From Achromobacter xylosoxidans (lineage in GTDB: Bacteria; Pseudomonadota; Gammaproteobacteria; Burkholderiales; Burkholderiaceae_B): a stretch of DNA of 64,000 nt. Position numbers and translations under genes: made by a program. Shown piece by piece: positions 27,451 to 36,395 of the stretch. The first letter of the stretch is position 1. The number at the start of each line of letters is the position of its first letter. The stretch lies in assembly GCF_002192695.1 (NCBI RefSeq), contig NZ_MTLG01000065.1:62001-126000 (forward strand). The letters are read 5' to 3'. A model generated the notes under the pieces. The model worked only from the letters and a program-made list of their open reading frames with translations, made no database searches and was not told where the DNA came from.

Positions 27451-28071
27451 ATGAATGACGATATCTCGGCCTACGCGCGCCAGGGTTTCGGCACGGCGAT
27501 GGCGCCCAAGGCGCCCTACGGCCTGCTGATCGTGGATCTGGTCAACGGCTTTGCCGATCCGGCGGTGTTCGGCGGCGGCAACATTCCCCAGGCCATCGAG
27601 CAGACGGTGGGCTTGCTGGCGCATGCGCGCAAGCAGGGCTGGCCGGTGGCGCACAGCCGCATCGTGTTCGCCGACGACGACGCGGACCACAACATCTTCA
27701 CCCTGAAGGTGCCTGGGATGCTGACCCTGAAGGAAGCGGACCACAACAGCGCCATCGTGCCGCAGCTTGCCCCCGTGGCCGGTGAGCTGGTGGTGCGCAA
27801 GACGGTCCCCTCCGCATTCTTCGGCACCAGCCTGGCGGCCTGGCTGTCGCAGCGCGGGGTGCAGACCCTGCTGGTGGCGGGCGCGGTCACCAGCGGCTGC
27901 GTGCGGGCCAGCGTGGTGGACGCCATGCAGTACGGCTTCAGGCCGCTGGTGGTGTCGGATTGCGTGGGCGACCGCGCCATCGGCCCGCATGACGCCAACC
28001 TGTTCGACATGCAGCAGAAGTACGCCACCGTGCTGACGCGGGACGAAGCCGTGCGCGCCACGCAGGGCTGA
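27451..28071 (+). CDS. picF: Maleamate amidohydrolase PicF (isochorismatase-like)
   Basis: Cysteine hydrolase that releases ammonia from maleamate to give maleate. The 206 residues carry the isochorismatase-like triad: Asp in LLIVDLVNGFADP, Lys in VVRKTVPSAFFGT and nucleophilic Cys in AVTSGCVRASVVDAM. It is preceded by AGGAG and ends the picCEDF operon at a strong terminator. NicF and PicF proteins have this length. Maleate isomerase, the next enzyme, is not encoded in this window. Confidence 0.85.
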   Translation: MNDDISAYARQGFGTAMAPKAPYGLLIVDLVNGFADPAVFGGGNIPQAIEQTVGLLAHARKQGWPVAHSRIVFADDDADHNIFTLKVPGMLTLKEADHNSAIVPQLAPVAGELVVRKTVPSAFFGTSLAAWLSQRGVQTLLVAGAVTSGCVRASVVDAMQYGFRPLVVSDCVGDRAIGPHDANLFDMQQKYATVLTRDEAVRATQG

Positions 28072-28092
28072 ACCGGCGCCGCAGACCGGTAT

Positions 28093-28128
28093 AAAAAAGG
28101 GTTGCGCCTCGCGGCGCAACCCTTTTTT
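28093..28128. terminator. Bidirectional intrinsic terminator between picF and picB4
   Basis: AAAAAAGGGTTGCGCC (28093-28108), loop TCGC, and the exact complement to 28128 ending in TTTTTT. A-run and T-run flank a perfect stem, so it can stop both the picCEDF and the picB transcripts, which converge here. Confidence 0.92.
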
Positions 28129-28146
28129 ACGTTGGTCTTCCGTGTT

Positions 28147-28665
28147 TTAGACGGGATAGACCAGGTCGTTGGCCAGGATGGTGGTGTCATACACCACCTG
28201 CCGTTCCTTCAGCTTGAGCACGCCGTCCTGGCGCGTATGGCGGTCGTAGTAGGTGCCGGCCAGGTGCAGCGTGGTGGGGCCTTCCACCAGCGTCTGCATC
28301 AGCATGAACGCGGCCTGGGACTCAATCTCGCCGTCGGCGGACTCGCTGATGACGCGGGTGTTGCTGACCAGGTGCAGCATGTAGCGCGGAGCGAACATCT
28401 GGGTGCGCGAGATGGCCACGGCGCGGTCGTGCATCATGGCGCGGCCCTCGGAGTACACCAGGCCGACGGGCAAGCCCAGTTCGGCGTTCTCGCGCGCGGT
28501 GACGCGGTACAGGCCGTCCTCGGTGAAGAAGTCCGGCCAGGCCTCGACCTGGCCCGCGTCCAGGGCGGCGCAGTAGTCGGCGTGGAATTCCTCGATCTCC
28601 AGTCGCAGCGCGATGGCGCGCGCGGGATCGATCTTGCGGGGGGAGTATTCGAATCGGGTTCTCAT
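28147..28665 (-). CDS. picB4: PicB4, small (beta) subunit of Rieske oxygenase
   Basis: Structural small subunit of an aromatic-ring hydroxylating oxygenase (SnoaL/NTF2-like fold), 172 residues. The pattern EIEEFHADYCAALDAGQVEAWPDFFTEDGLYRVTARENAE and the late RQDGVLKLKERQVVYDTTIL segment is typical of these subunits. The start MRTRFEYSPRK is 17 bases after picB3; the longer frame upstream overlaps picB3 and was rejected. It is last in the picB operon, which reads picB1-B2-B3-B4. Confidence 0.83.
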   Translation of the reverse strand: MRTRFEYSPRKIDPARAIALRLEIEEFHADYCAALDAGQVEAWPDFFTEDGLYRVTARENAELGLPVGLVYSEGRAMMHDRAVAISRTQMFAPRYMLHLVSNTRVISESADGEIESQAAFMLMQTLVEGPTTLHLAGTYYDRHTRQDGVLKLKERQVVYDTTILANDLVYPV

Positions 28666-28682
28666 GTTTCCTGGTTCCTGCC

Positions 28683-29972
28683 TCAGAAGCCCATCACGCC
28701 GCGGTAATAGCTGTACATGGAGCGGATCGCGGCTTCCGAGATCAGCGTGTTGGAGGTGCCTTGCTTGCCGGATTCCAGCTTCAGCACGTTGACGTCGGTG
28801 CTGGCGCGGCGCACGCCTTCCTGCACGAACTTCATGGCTTCGTTGTCTTCCAGGCCGAGGAATCCGGCCGGGCCCATCAGGTTGCCCTGGCGCAGGCGGT
28901 GGCGCTCCATCTCGGGCGTGTCGTCCTCGTAGCCGAACATGGTCCATTGCATGATCATGCTGTCGGGCCCGTTGGGCACGATCTGGCGCACGCCCAGCGT
29001 GTTCATTTCACGTTGCACGATCAGGTTGGGCCACACCGTCTGCATGGTGACCGACCAGGGCGAATCGAATTCCTTGACGAACTCCAGGAAGCGGTCGTCC
29101 TGCAGGTGCAGGCCGTCGTGGAAGGAGCGCATTTCCTTCTTGTTCTCTTCGCTGACGTTGGCGTACTTGTCCTCGCTCTTGGCCGAGGCCATGGTGCCGT
29201 GGCGGCCGTGCACCGGGTCGACCAGCATGGCCGACTTGTTGCCCGCCACCAGCAGGCCGAACACCACCAGGAACGAGTGCAGCAGCGTCGCGTGGTACGG
29301 ATCCTTCAGGTTCTCGTGGTACATCTTCCAGTTGCACGGCAGCTCGTTGCGGTAGTAGCCGTGGATCTTGAGCTTCTTGCCCGGGAAGACGGTGTCGAAA
29401 TCGGCCAGGATCTCGGGCGTCAGATATTCCTCGATGGGTTCGACCTCGTCGCTGTAGGAGGCGAAGATGACGCCGTTGCGCGTGGTGACGCGCAGCTTGC
29501 GCAGGCCGTGGTCTTCGTTCTTGAAGTCCTTGGGCATGCCGCCCTCGCGGTTCACGCCGCGCTTGAACGGGATGCCCTGCAGATTGCCCTTCAGGTCATA
29601 GGACCACTGGTGGTAGGGGCAGACGAATTCCTTGGCATTGCCCTGGCTGTGGCGGCAGAACTCCGCGCCGCGGTGGGCGCAGCGGTTCTCGAAGACATTG
29701 ACCGAGCCGTCCTCGGCGCGCGACACCACTACCGGCGTCGGGCCGACGTAGGACCGCTTGTAGTCGCCCGCGTTCGGGAGCTCGGCTTCCAGGGCCACGT
29801 AGTTCCAGGTCTTGCCGTGGAAGATCTTCTCCACTTCCTGGTCGTAGACGGCGCGGCTGGTGTAGACCCAGTCCGGGATGTAGTGCAGCGCGTCTTCCGG
29901 CCAGACACAGTCGGCCAGGGCGGCGTCCTTGGACGCCACCGTAAGGCCGATGACGGTTTGCGATTGATACAT
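28683..29972 (-). CDS. picB3: PicB3, Rieske oxygenase large (alpha) subunit
   Basis: Catalytic subunit of the four-component oxygenase expected to 3-hydroxylate 6-hydroxypicolinate. The 429 residues contain the Rieske motif with ligands CAH and CPYH (in ENRCAHRGAEFCRH and EFVCPYHQW). The mononuclear iron site is in YHENLKDPYHATLLHSF (His, His, with Asp further on). An AGGAGC precedes the ATG. It is flanked by the ferredoxin, reductase and beta-subunit genes needed to work. It could hydroxylate a related pyridine; the assignment follows the pic gene order. Confidence 0.86.
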   Translation of the reverse strand: MYQSQTVIGLTVASKDAALADCVWPEDALHYIPDWVYTSRAVYDQEVEKIFHGKTWNYVALEAELPNAGDYKRSYVGPTPVVVSRAEDGSVNVFENRCAHRGAEFCRHSQGNAKEFVCPYHQWSYDLKGNLQGIPFKRGVNREGGMPKDFKNEDHGLRKLRVTTRNGVIFASYSDEVEPIEEYLTPEILADFDTVFPGKKLKIHGYYRNELPCNWKMYHENLKDPYHATLLHSFLVVFGLLVAGNKSAMLVDPVHGRHGTMASAKSEDKYANVSEENKKEMRSFHDGLHLQDDRFLEFVKEFDSPWSVTMQTVWPNLIVQREMNTLGVRQIVPNGPDSMIMQWTMFGYEDDTPEMERHRLRQGNLMGPAGFLGLEDNEAMKFVQEGVRRASTDVNVLKLESGKQGTSNTLISEAAIRSMYSYYRGVMGF

Positions 29973-30011
29973 GAAAAGCTCCTGTCTATGCGGGGGCGGT
30001 AATGGTGGGAT

Positions 30012-31310
30012 TCAGGAAGCGGCGGCGTTCTGCTGGCAGGCTTTCACCAGCGGCTTGAGCGCCACGGTCTCGTCGGCATAGCGCGCCGGGTCGATGGCGA
30101 TGCCCTGCTCGAACAGCACGCGCAGCTGGCGCAGATCGCCGCCGGCGTTGATGGCGATGGCATGCACCGGTACGCCGTCGCGGTGGCCCAGCCAGATGAA
30201 TTTCGGCGCGTCGGCCTGCGCTTGCGGCACGCCGCGGCAGGCGTAGACCAGGTCAGGCTGGGGCAGGCCCAGCATCTGCACATTGCAGCCGTACTGGTCT
30301 GTCCAGAACCAGGGATAGGGTTCGGCGGGCGCCGGCATGCCCAGCATGCCGGCCGCGGCGGCGCGCGCCTGTTCATTGGCGTTCTGCCAGGATTCCAGCC
30401 GCAGCGCCATGTTCAGGTGGCGGCGGTGCTGGCTGGCGCAATCGCCGGCCGCATATATATAGGGATCGTTGCTGCGGCAGGCGCCATCCACCGCGATGCC
30501 GCCGTTGGCGGGATCGAGCGCCAGGCCGGCCTGCGCGGCCAGCGATACGTCGGGCACCAGGCCGATGGCCACCACCACGACGTCGGCCTCCACCGTGGAG
30601 GTGTCCTGCAGCGCTATCGTGAAGCGCGCCTGATGCCTGATCGCGGCGTCCGCATGGGGCTGCCAGTCGCTGCGCGCGATACGCGCGCCCAGCCGCAGGT
30701 CCACGCCGGCATGGCGGGCGCGTTCGGCCAGCCAATCCGACAGGGCAGGGGGCAGCACGCGTTCCAGCAGGCGCGGCGCGCTTTCCAGCACGGTGACTGC
30801 GGCGCCCAGCGCGCGCGCGGTGGAGGCCACTTCCAGGCCCAGGAAGCCGCCGCCGATGACGGCGACGCGCGCCTGCGGCGCGAGGCCGGCGCGCAGCGCG
30901 GCGGCGTCGTCCAGCGTCCTGATGTAGTGCACGCCTGGCGTGCCGCGCGGCAGGCTGGGCAATTCGCGCGCGCGTCCGCCGGTGGCGAGCAGGCAGCGGC
31001 TGTACGGGAATTCGCGGCCATCGGCCAACTGGACCATGCGGCGGGCGGCGTCGATCCGCACTGCCTCGGTGCCGGTCAGCAGCGTGACACGCTGCCGTTC
31101 GTAGAAGTCCTCGGGGTGCACCGCCGTCTGGCCGTGCGCGCCGGCCGTCTGCAACGCGTCCTTGGACAGGGGCGGGCGTTCGTAGGGCGCATGCGCTTCC
31201 TGGCCGATCAGCGTGATGGGGCCGTCGTGCCCCAGGTCGCGCAGCGTGGCCGCCGCCACCGCGCCGGTCTGGCCGGCGCCGATGATGAGGATTGGGTCTG
31301 CGTCAGCCAT
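30012..31310 (-). CDS. picB2: PicB2, NADH:ferredoxin reductase of the oxygenase
   Basis: FAD-dependent pyridine nucleotide reductase that supplies electrons to the Rieske ferredoxin. The 432 residues have the N-terminal FAD motif ILIIGAGQTGAVAAATL, the NAD-binding VAVIGGGFLGLEVASTA and the second FAD motif DPYIYAAGDCA. A reductase C-terminal domain follows (PYPWFWTDQYGCNVQMLG). The start MADADPILIIG lies two bases after the picB1 stop. The composition matches BphA4-like reductases. Confidence 0.87.
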   Translation of the reverse strand: MADADPILIIGAGQTGAVAAATLRDLGHDGPITLIGQEAHAPYERPPLSKDALQTAGAHGQTAVHPEDFYERQRVTLLTGTEAVRIDAARRMVQLADGREFPYSRCLLATGGRARELPSLPRGTPGVHYIRTLDDAAALRAGLAPQARVAVIGGGFLGLEVASTARALGAAVTVLESAPRLLERVLPPALSDWLAERARHAGVDLRLGARIARSDWQPHADAAIRHQARFTIALQDTSTVEADVVVVAIGLVPDVSLAAQAGLALDPANGGIAVDGACRSNDPYIYAAGDCASQHRRHLNMALRLESWQNANEQARAAAAGMLGMPAPAEPYPWFWTDQYGCNVQMLGLPQPDLVYACRGVPQAQADAPKFIWLGHRDGVPVHAIAINAGGDLRQLRVLFEQGIAIDPARYADETVALKPLVKACQQNAAAS

Positions 31311-31312
31311 GG

Positions 31313-31627
31313 TCAGCCCTGCAGGTTGGCGTAGATGTCCTGGCCTTCGACCTTGACCGGATAGACGCGGATGCCGCTGGTGGCGGGCGCGCACATGGCC
31401 TGGCCCGTGCGGATGTCGAACCTGGCTTGGTGCAGCGGGCATTCGATGCAGCCGTCTTCCAGATAGCCGTCGGACAGCAGCGCGTAGGCGTGGGTACAGA
31501 CATTGTCGGAGGCGTAGAACTCGCCTTCGCTGCGGTACAGCGCCAGCTGTTTTTCGCCGGCGGCGACGGGGATCACCTCGTCGTCTTCGGTCAGTTGGTC
31601 GGTAGAGGCAATGCGGATCCAGTTCAT
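31313..31627 (-). CDS. picB1: PicB1, Rieske-type ferredoxin
   Basis: Small soluble electron carrier between PicB2 and PicB3. The 104 residues carry the Rieske ligands in NVCTHAYALL (Cys, His) and ECPLHQARFD (Cys, His). The length is normal for BphA3-type ferredoxins. It is the first gene of the minus-strand picB operon, with two operator-like palindromes just upstream (31641-31652 and 31663-31674). Confidence 0.9.
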   Translation of the reverse strand: MNWIRIASTDQLTEDDEVIPVAAGEKQLALYRSEGEFYASDNVCTHAYALLSDGYLEDGCIECPLHQARFDIRTGQAMCAPATSGIRVYPVKVEGQDIYANLQG

Positions 31628-31640
31628 ATCAACTCGCTCG

Positions 31641-31674
31641 TCAGTATGCTGAGTAATTGTCGTCAGTGTACTGC
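31641..31674. promoter_or_regulatory. Paired PicR operators at the picB promoter
   Basis: TCAGTATGCTGA (31641-31652) and TCAGTGTACTGC (31663-31674), 22 bases centre to centre. The nearer one begins 13 bases before the picB1 ATG, a position that would block transcription or the start of translation of the minus-strand operon. Confidence 0.68.
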
Positions 31675-31893
31675 TTAAAAAAACAAGTCAGGAGCTAGGG
31701 ATTTCCCCGACAGGCGGCGGGGCGAAGGGCGGCGGCGCGGGCCTATTATGCACGGCGTTCGCGGCGCGCAATCACAGCGGTCCGCTATATGTAAGGAGTA
31801 CCCGCAAATAGCGTTCGGACCCGTGCAAAAAATCCGCCGGAATGAGTGGAAACCCAGGCGTTTCGCGGGTGCCAGCAGTGGGGATTTACCTTG

Positions 31894-31922
31894 TTGACAC
31901 TCAAAATTACTGTCAGTATGCT
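31894..31922 (+). promoter_or_regulatory. Sigma70-type promoter of dctP-picA, overlapped by operator
   Basis: TTGACA (31894-31899), 17-base spacer, TATGCT (31917-31922). The -10 hexamer lies inside the operator-like palindrome at 31913-31924, so a bound repressor would exclude RNA polymerase. Start of transcription is expected near 31929. Confidence 0.75.
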
Positions 31923-31944
31923 GATCAACAATTCAGTGTGCTAA
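31913..31944. promoter_or_regulatory. Paired PicR operators at the dctP-picA promoter
   Basis: TCAGTATGCTGA (31913-31924) and TCAGTGTGCTAA (31933-31944), 20 bases apart centre to centre, the same spacing as the perfect pair upstream of picC. They cover the -10 element and the expected transcription start. Confidence 0.68.
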
Positions 31945-32030
31945 CGTTTTTTTCGGATGTACGCGAGTGGCGTTGGCATGAGTTGTGGCGGGTCCAAGGG
32001 GACTCAATCGAACCAGATCGGGAGCAATGA

Positions 32031-33134
<1,104 letters not shown>

Positions 33135-33157
33135 CAAGCAGGAGATAAAGGGTAGTC

Positions 33158-35560
33158 ATGACGACAGCAAACGCCGATACGCACGGCCGGCCAGGCAAGC
33201 CGCAGGGAGTGGGCGCGCGGGTGCCGCGCAAGGAGGACGCACGCCATCTGCACGGCAAGGGCAATTTCGTGGCCGACATGGCCATGCCCGGGCTTTGCGA
33301 GGTGGCCTTCCTGCGCAGTCCGCTGGCGCATGCGCGCATCGCTTCGGTGCGCGTGGCCGAGCAGATCGCGGACAAGGCGTTTGTGCGTCAGGCCATGGCC
33401 GACGCGCGCGACATCGTGGCGGATTCCACGCTGCCCAGCTACCAGGTCTCGGCCCAGCCGCCGCTGGCCTCGGGCAAGGTGCGCTTCGTGGGCGAGCCCG
33501 TGGCCATGGTGTTCGCGCCGACCCGCGCCGAAGCCGAGGACTATGCCGAGATGATCGAGGTCGACTACGACGATCTGCCCGTGTACGCGGACGTGGTCAG
33601 CGCCCAGGCCGCTCAGGGCGATTTCGTGCACGAGCAGTGGCGCGACAACGTCTTCGTCACGCTCAATGTGGACAAGCAGTTCGACGAGCTGGCGGCGCAG
33701 GCGGACGTGGTCGTGCGCCGCAAGATCGACCTGTCGCGGCAATGCATGGTGCCCATGGAAGGAAAGGCGGTGCTGGCCTATTGGGACCACCAGGCCGACC
33801 AGCTGGTGGTGGTCAGCGCCACCCAGGTGCCCCATATGATCCGCAGCGTGCTGGCCCAGTGCCTGGACCTGGAGCAGGGCCGGGTGCGGGTGGTGTCGCC
33901 GGACGTAGGCGGCGCCTTCGGCTACAAGTGCGTGCTGCAGCAGGAAGAGCTGTGCGTGGCCTGGCTGGCCAAGACCTTCAAGAAGCCGTTCCGCTTCATC
34001 GAGGACCGCCGCGAACACCTGACCGCGGGCGCCAATTCGCGCGAGCACCATTATGAAATGGTGGCCTACGCCGACCGCCGCGGCAAGCTGCTGGCGTTGG
34101 ACGCCAAGATCACCATCGACGGCGGCGCCTATTCGGTCTGGCCGTTCACCATCGGCCTGGAACCGGGCCAGGCCATCGGCAACCTGCCGGGACCTTATGC
34201 ATTCAAGGGCTATCGCTGCGTGACGCGGGCGGTGGCCACCAACAAGCCGGGCTTCGTGCCGTACCGCGGCGTGGCGCGCACGGGCGTGTGCTTCGCCATG
34301 GAGTTGACGATGGACGCGATCGCCCGCGAGGTCGGACGCGAGCCCTGGGAAATCCGTCAGGAAAACCTGGTGCAGGGCGAACAGATGCCCTACGTCAACG
34401 TGACCGGCAAGCACCTGGACAGCGGCGACTACCCAGCCAGCCTGCAGCAGGCCATGGACATGATAGGGGTGGACGCCATTCGCGAGCGCCAGCGCCAGGG
34501 CGAAGCCGATGACCGCCTCATCGGCGTGGGCCTGGCGACGTACACGGAGCAGGCCGCGCATGGCACGTCGGTGTTCGCGGCCTGGGGCACGCCGGTGATT
34601 CCGGGCTTCGACCAGGCCACCGCGCGGGTCACGCCGGACGGCGGGCTGGAACTGCGGGTCGGCGTGCATTCGCACGGGCAGGGCATGGAAACCACCTTTG
34701 CCCAGATCGCCAACGAGATCCTGGGCGTGGACGTGGCCAGCATCAAGCTGCTGCATGGCGACACCGGTCAGACGCCGTTCTCCACCGGCACCTACGCCTC
34801 GCGCTCGCTGGTGATGTCAGGCGGCGCGGTGTCGCAGGCCTGCAAGCGCCTGCTGCCGCGGCTCACGCATATCGGCGCGCATCTGTTGCAGGCCGATCCC
34901 GCCAGCGTGGCCTGGAACGGCGACCGGCTGGAAGCCGGCGGCAAGTCGGTGTCGGTCAAGGACGTGGCCGACGCCTGGTACCTGCGGCCGCAACTGTTGC
35001 CGCCCGACGTGGACCCCGCCGGCCTGGAAGTCACCGTGGGCTACAAGCCCAAGGTCGACACCGGCTGTTTCACCTATGCCACCCATGCCGCGGTGGTGGC
35101 GGTGGACCCGGGCACGGGCGGCGTGGAGATCCTGGATTATGTGGTGGTGGAGGACTGCGGGACCATGATCAACCCCATGGTGGTCGAAGGCCAGACCATA
35201 GGCGGCGTGGCCCAGGGCATAGGCACTGCCTTTTATGAGGAAACGCCTTACGACGACAACGGCCAGCCGTTGGCTTCAACCCTGGCGGACTACATGCTGC
35301 CTGGGGCCACCGAGGTTCCGAACATGCGCCTGCACCATTTCGAGACGCCGTCGCCGCATACCGAGTTCGGCGCCAAGGGCATGGGCGAGGGCGGCGCCAT
35401 CGCGCCGCCGGCGGTGCTGTTCAACGCGGTCAACGATGCGCTGCGGCCGTTGGGCGCAGCCGAACTGCTGCGCACGCCGCTGTCTCCGACCCGGGTGCTG
35501 GCCGCCATCGCTCAGGGTAGCCGCAGGACGGCGCCCGTCGCCGCGGAGGTGACGGCATGA
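33158..35560 (+). CDS. picA1: PicA1, molybdenum hydroxylase large subunit (xanthine oxidase family)
   Basis: Molybdopterin-binding catalytic subunit expected to hydroxylate picolinate at C6 with water. The 800 residues contain GVGARVPRKEDARHLHGKG at the N-terminus, the cofactor-contact GGAFGYKC and the catalytic Glu near the C-terminus in FGAKGMGEGGAIAPPA. No Fe-S or FAD domains are present; these are separate genes downstream. An AGGAG precedes the ATG and the stop overlaps picA2 by four bases. The subunit numbering follows gene order. Other N-heterocycle hydroxylases (nicotinate, isoquinoline) belong to the same family. Confidence 0.84.
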   Translation: MTTANADTHGRPGKPQGVGARVPRKEDARHLHGKGNFVADMAMPGLCEVAFLRSPLAHARIASVRVAEQIADKAFVRQAMADARDIVADSTLPSYQVSAQPPLASGKVRFVGEPVAMVFAPTRAEAEDYAEMIEVDYDDLPVYADVVSAQAAQGDFVHEQWRDNVFVTLNVDKQFDELAAQADVVVRRKIDLSRQCMVPMEGKAVLAYWDHQADQLVVVSATQVPHMIRSVLAQCLDLEQGRVRVVSPDVGGAFGYKCVLQQEELCVAWLAKTFKKPFRFIEDRREHLTAGANSREHHYEMVAYADRRGKLLALDAKITIDGGAYSVWPFTIGLEPGQAIGNLPGPYAFKGYRCVTRAVATNKPGFVPYRGVARTGVCFAMELTMDAIAREVGREPWEIRQENLVQGEQMPYVNVTGKHLDSGDYPASLQQAMDMIGVDAIRERQRQGEADDRLIGVGLATYTEQAAHGTSVFAAWGTPVIPGFDQATARVTPDGGLELRVGVHSHGQGMETTFAQIANEILGVDVASIKLLHGDTGQTPFSTGTYASRSLVMSGGAVSQACKRLLPRLTHIGAHLLQADPASVAWNGDRLEAGGKSVSVKDVADAWYLRPQLLPPDVDPAGLEVTVGYKPKVDTGCFTYATHAAVVAVDPGTGGVEILDYVVVEDCGTMINPMVVEGQTIGGVAQGIGTAFYEETPYDDNGQPLASTLADYMLPGATEVPNMRLHHFETPSPHTEFGAKGMGEGGAIAPPAVLFNAVNDALRPLGAAELLRTPLSPTRVLAAIAQGSRRTAPVAAEVTA

Positions 35561-36384
35561 AGGCCGCCGCATTCGAATATACGCGTCCGGACTCGCTGCA
35601 GGACGCCTTGCGCACGCTGCGCGCGCACGAAGGCCGCGCCAAGCTGATGGCAGGCGGGCAATCGCTGGGCCCCATGCTGAACCTGCGCCTGGCGCGCCCG
35701 CCGGTCGTGATCGACATTTCCGGCCTGCCCGAATTGCGTACCGTGACGCGGCAGGACGGCAAGCTGCGCGTCGGCGCGGCCGTGACCCATGCCGAGATCG
35801 AGGACGGCGTGCACGACCTGCTGCGCGGCACGCCCCTGCAACAGGTGGCGCCGGGTATCGCCTACCGCGCCATCCGCAACCGCGGCACCTTGGGCGGCAG
35901 CCTGGCGCATGCCGATCCGGCGGCCGACTGGGTGCTGACCGTGGTCGGCCTGGGCGCGACGCTGGAGATCGCGGGACCGGACGGCGCACGCATGCTGCCG
36001 GCGGAAGACTATATGCAAGGCGCCTACACCACCGGACTGCGCGAGGACGAGCTGATCGCCGCCGTGCACGTCCCGGAAGCCGGGCCGCAGGCGCGCTGGG
36101 GCTATTACAAGTTCTGCCGCAAGACCGGCGAATTCGCCGAGGCCAGCTGCGCCGCGTGGTTCGATCCGTCCTCGAAGACGGCGCGCATCGCGGTGGGCGC
36201 CCTGGACGGCGCGCCCCGATTGCTGCCCCAACTGGCCGCGCGCATCGCGCAGCAGGGGCTGGCGGGCCTGGATGAAGCGCTGCTGGCCAGCGAGCTGGCC
36301 GGCGTCATGCAGGACAAGGATGAACACCATCGCAAGCTGCACGGGACCGCGGTGACGCGCTGCCTGGCGCAGGCCTTGGGTTGA
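35557..36384 (+). CDS. picA2: PicA2, FAD-binding subunit of molybdenum hydroxylase
   Basis: CoxM-type flavoprotein that carries electrons from the Fe-S subunit to the acceptor. The 275 residues hold the FAD motifs LMAGGQSLGPMLNLRLARP and IRNRGTLGGSLAHADPAADW, with a C-terminal CO dehydrogenase flavoprotein domain. It overlaps picA1 by four bases and ends just before picA3. Confidence 0.87.
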   Translation: MKAAAFEYTRPDSLQDALRTLRAHEGRAKLMAGGQSLGPMLNLRLARPPVVIDISGLPELRTVTRQDGKLRVGAAVTHAEIEDGVHDLLRGTPLQQVAPGIAYRAIRNRGTLGGSLAHADPAADWVLTVVGLGATLEIAGPDGARMLPAEDYMQGAYTTGLREDELIAAVHVPEAGPQARWGYYKFCRKTGEFAEASCAAWFDPSSKTARIAVGALDGAPRLLPQLAARIAQQGLAGLDEALLASELAGVMQDKDEHHRKLHGTAVTRCLAQALG

Positions 36385-36395
36385 CAGGAATGAGC

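Larger units (their letters stand above)
31628..32030. other. Divergent control region between picB1 and dctP
   Basis: About 400 bases with no credible gene; a short open frame at its right end lacks family features. It holds two pairs of the PicR-like palindrome, one near each start, and a good sigma70-type promoter for dctP. The middle part (about 31690-31890) shows no recognised element. Confidence 0.6.

Noticed and set aside
22051..28071. Nicotinate (nic) cluster as the identity of the island
   Set aside because: The lower-pathway genes are shared, but no NicC-type flavin monooxygenase is present; instead a decarboxylase and a four-component Rieske oxygenase occur in the picolinate order.
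31842..32030. Small open frame before dctP
   Set aside because: It begins before the dctP promoter and its two operators and runs across them, so it could not be read from the promoter found; no family features.
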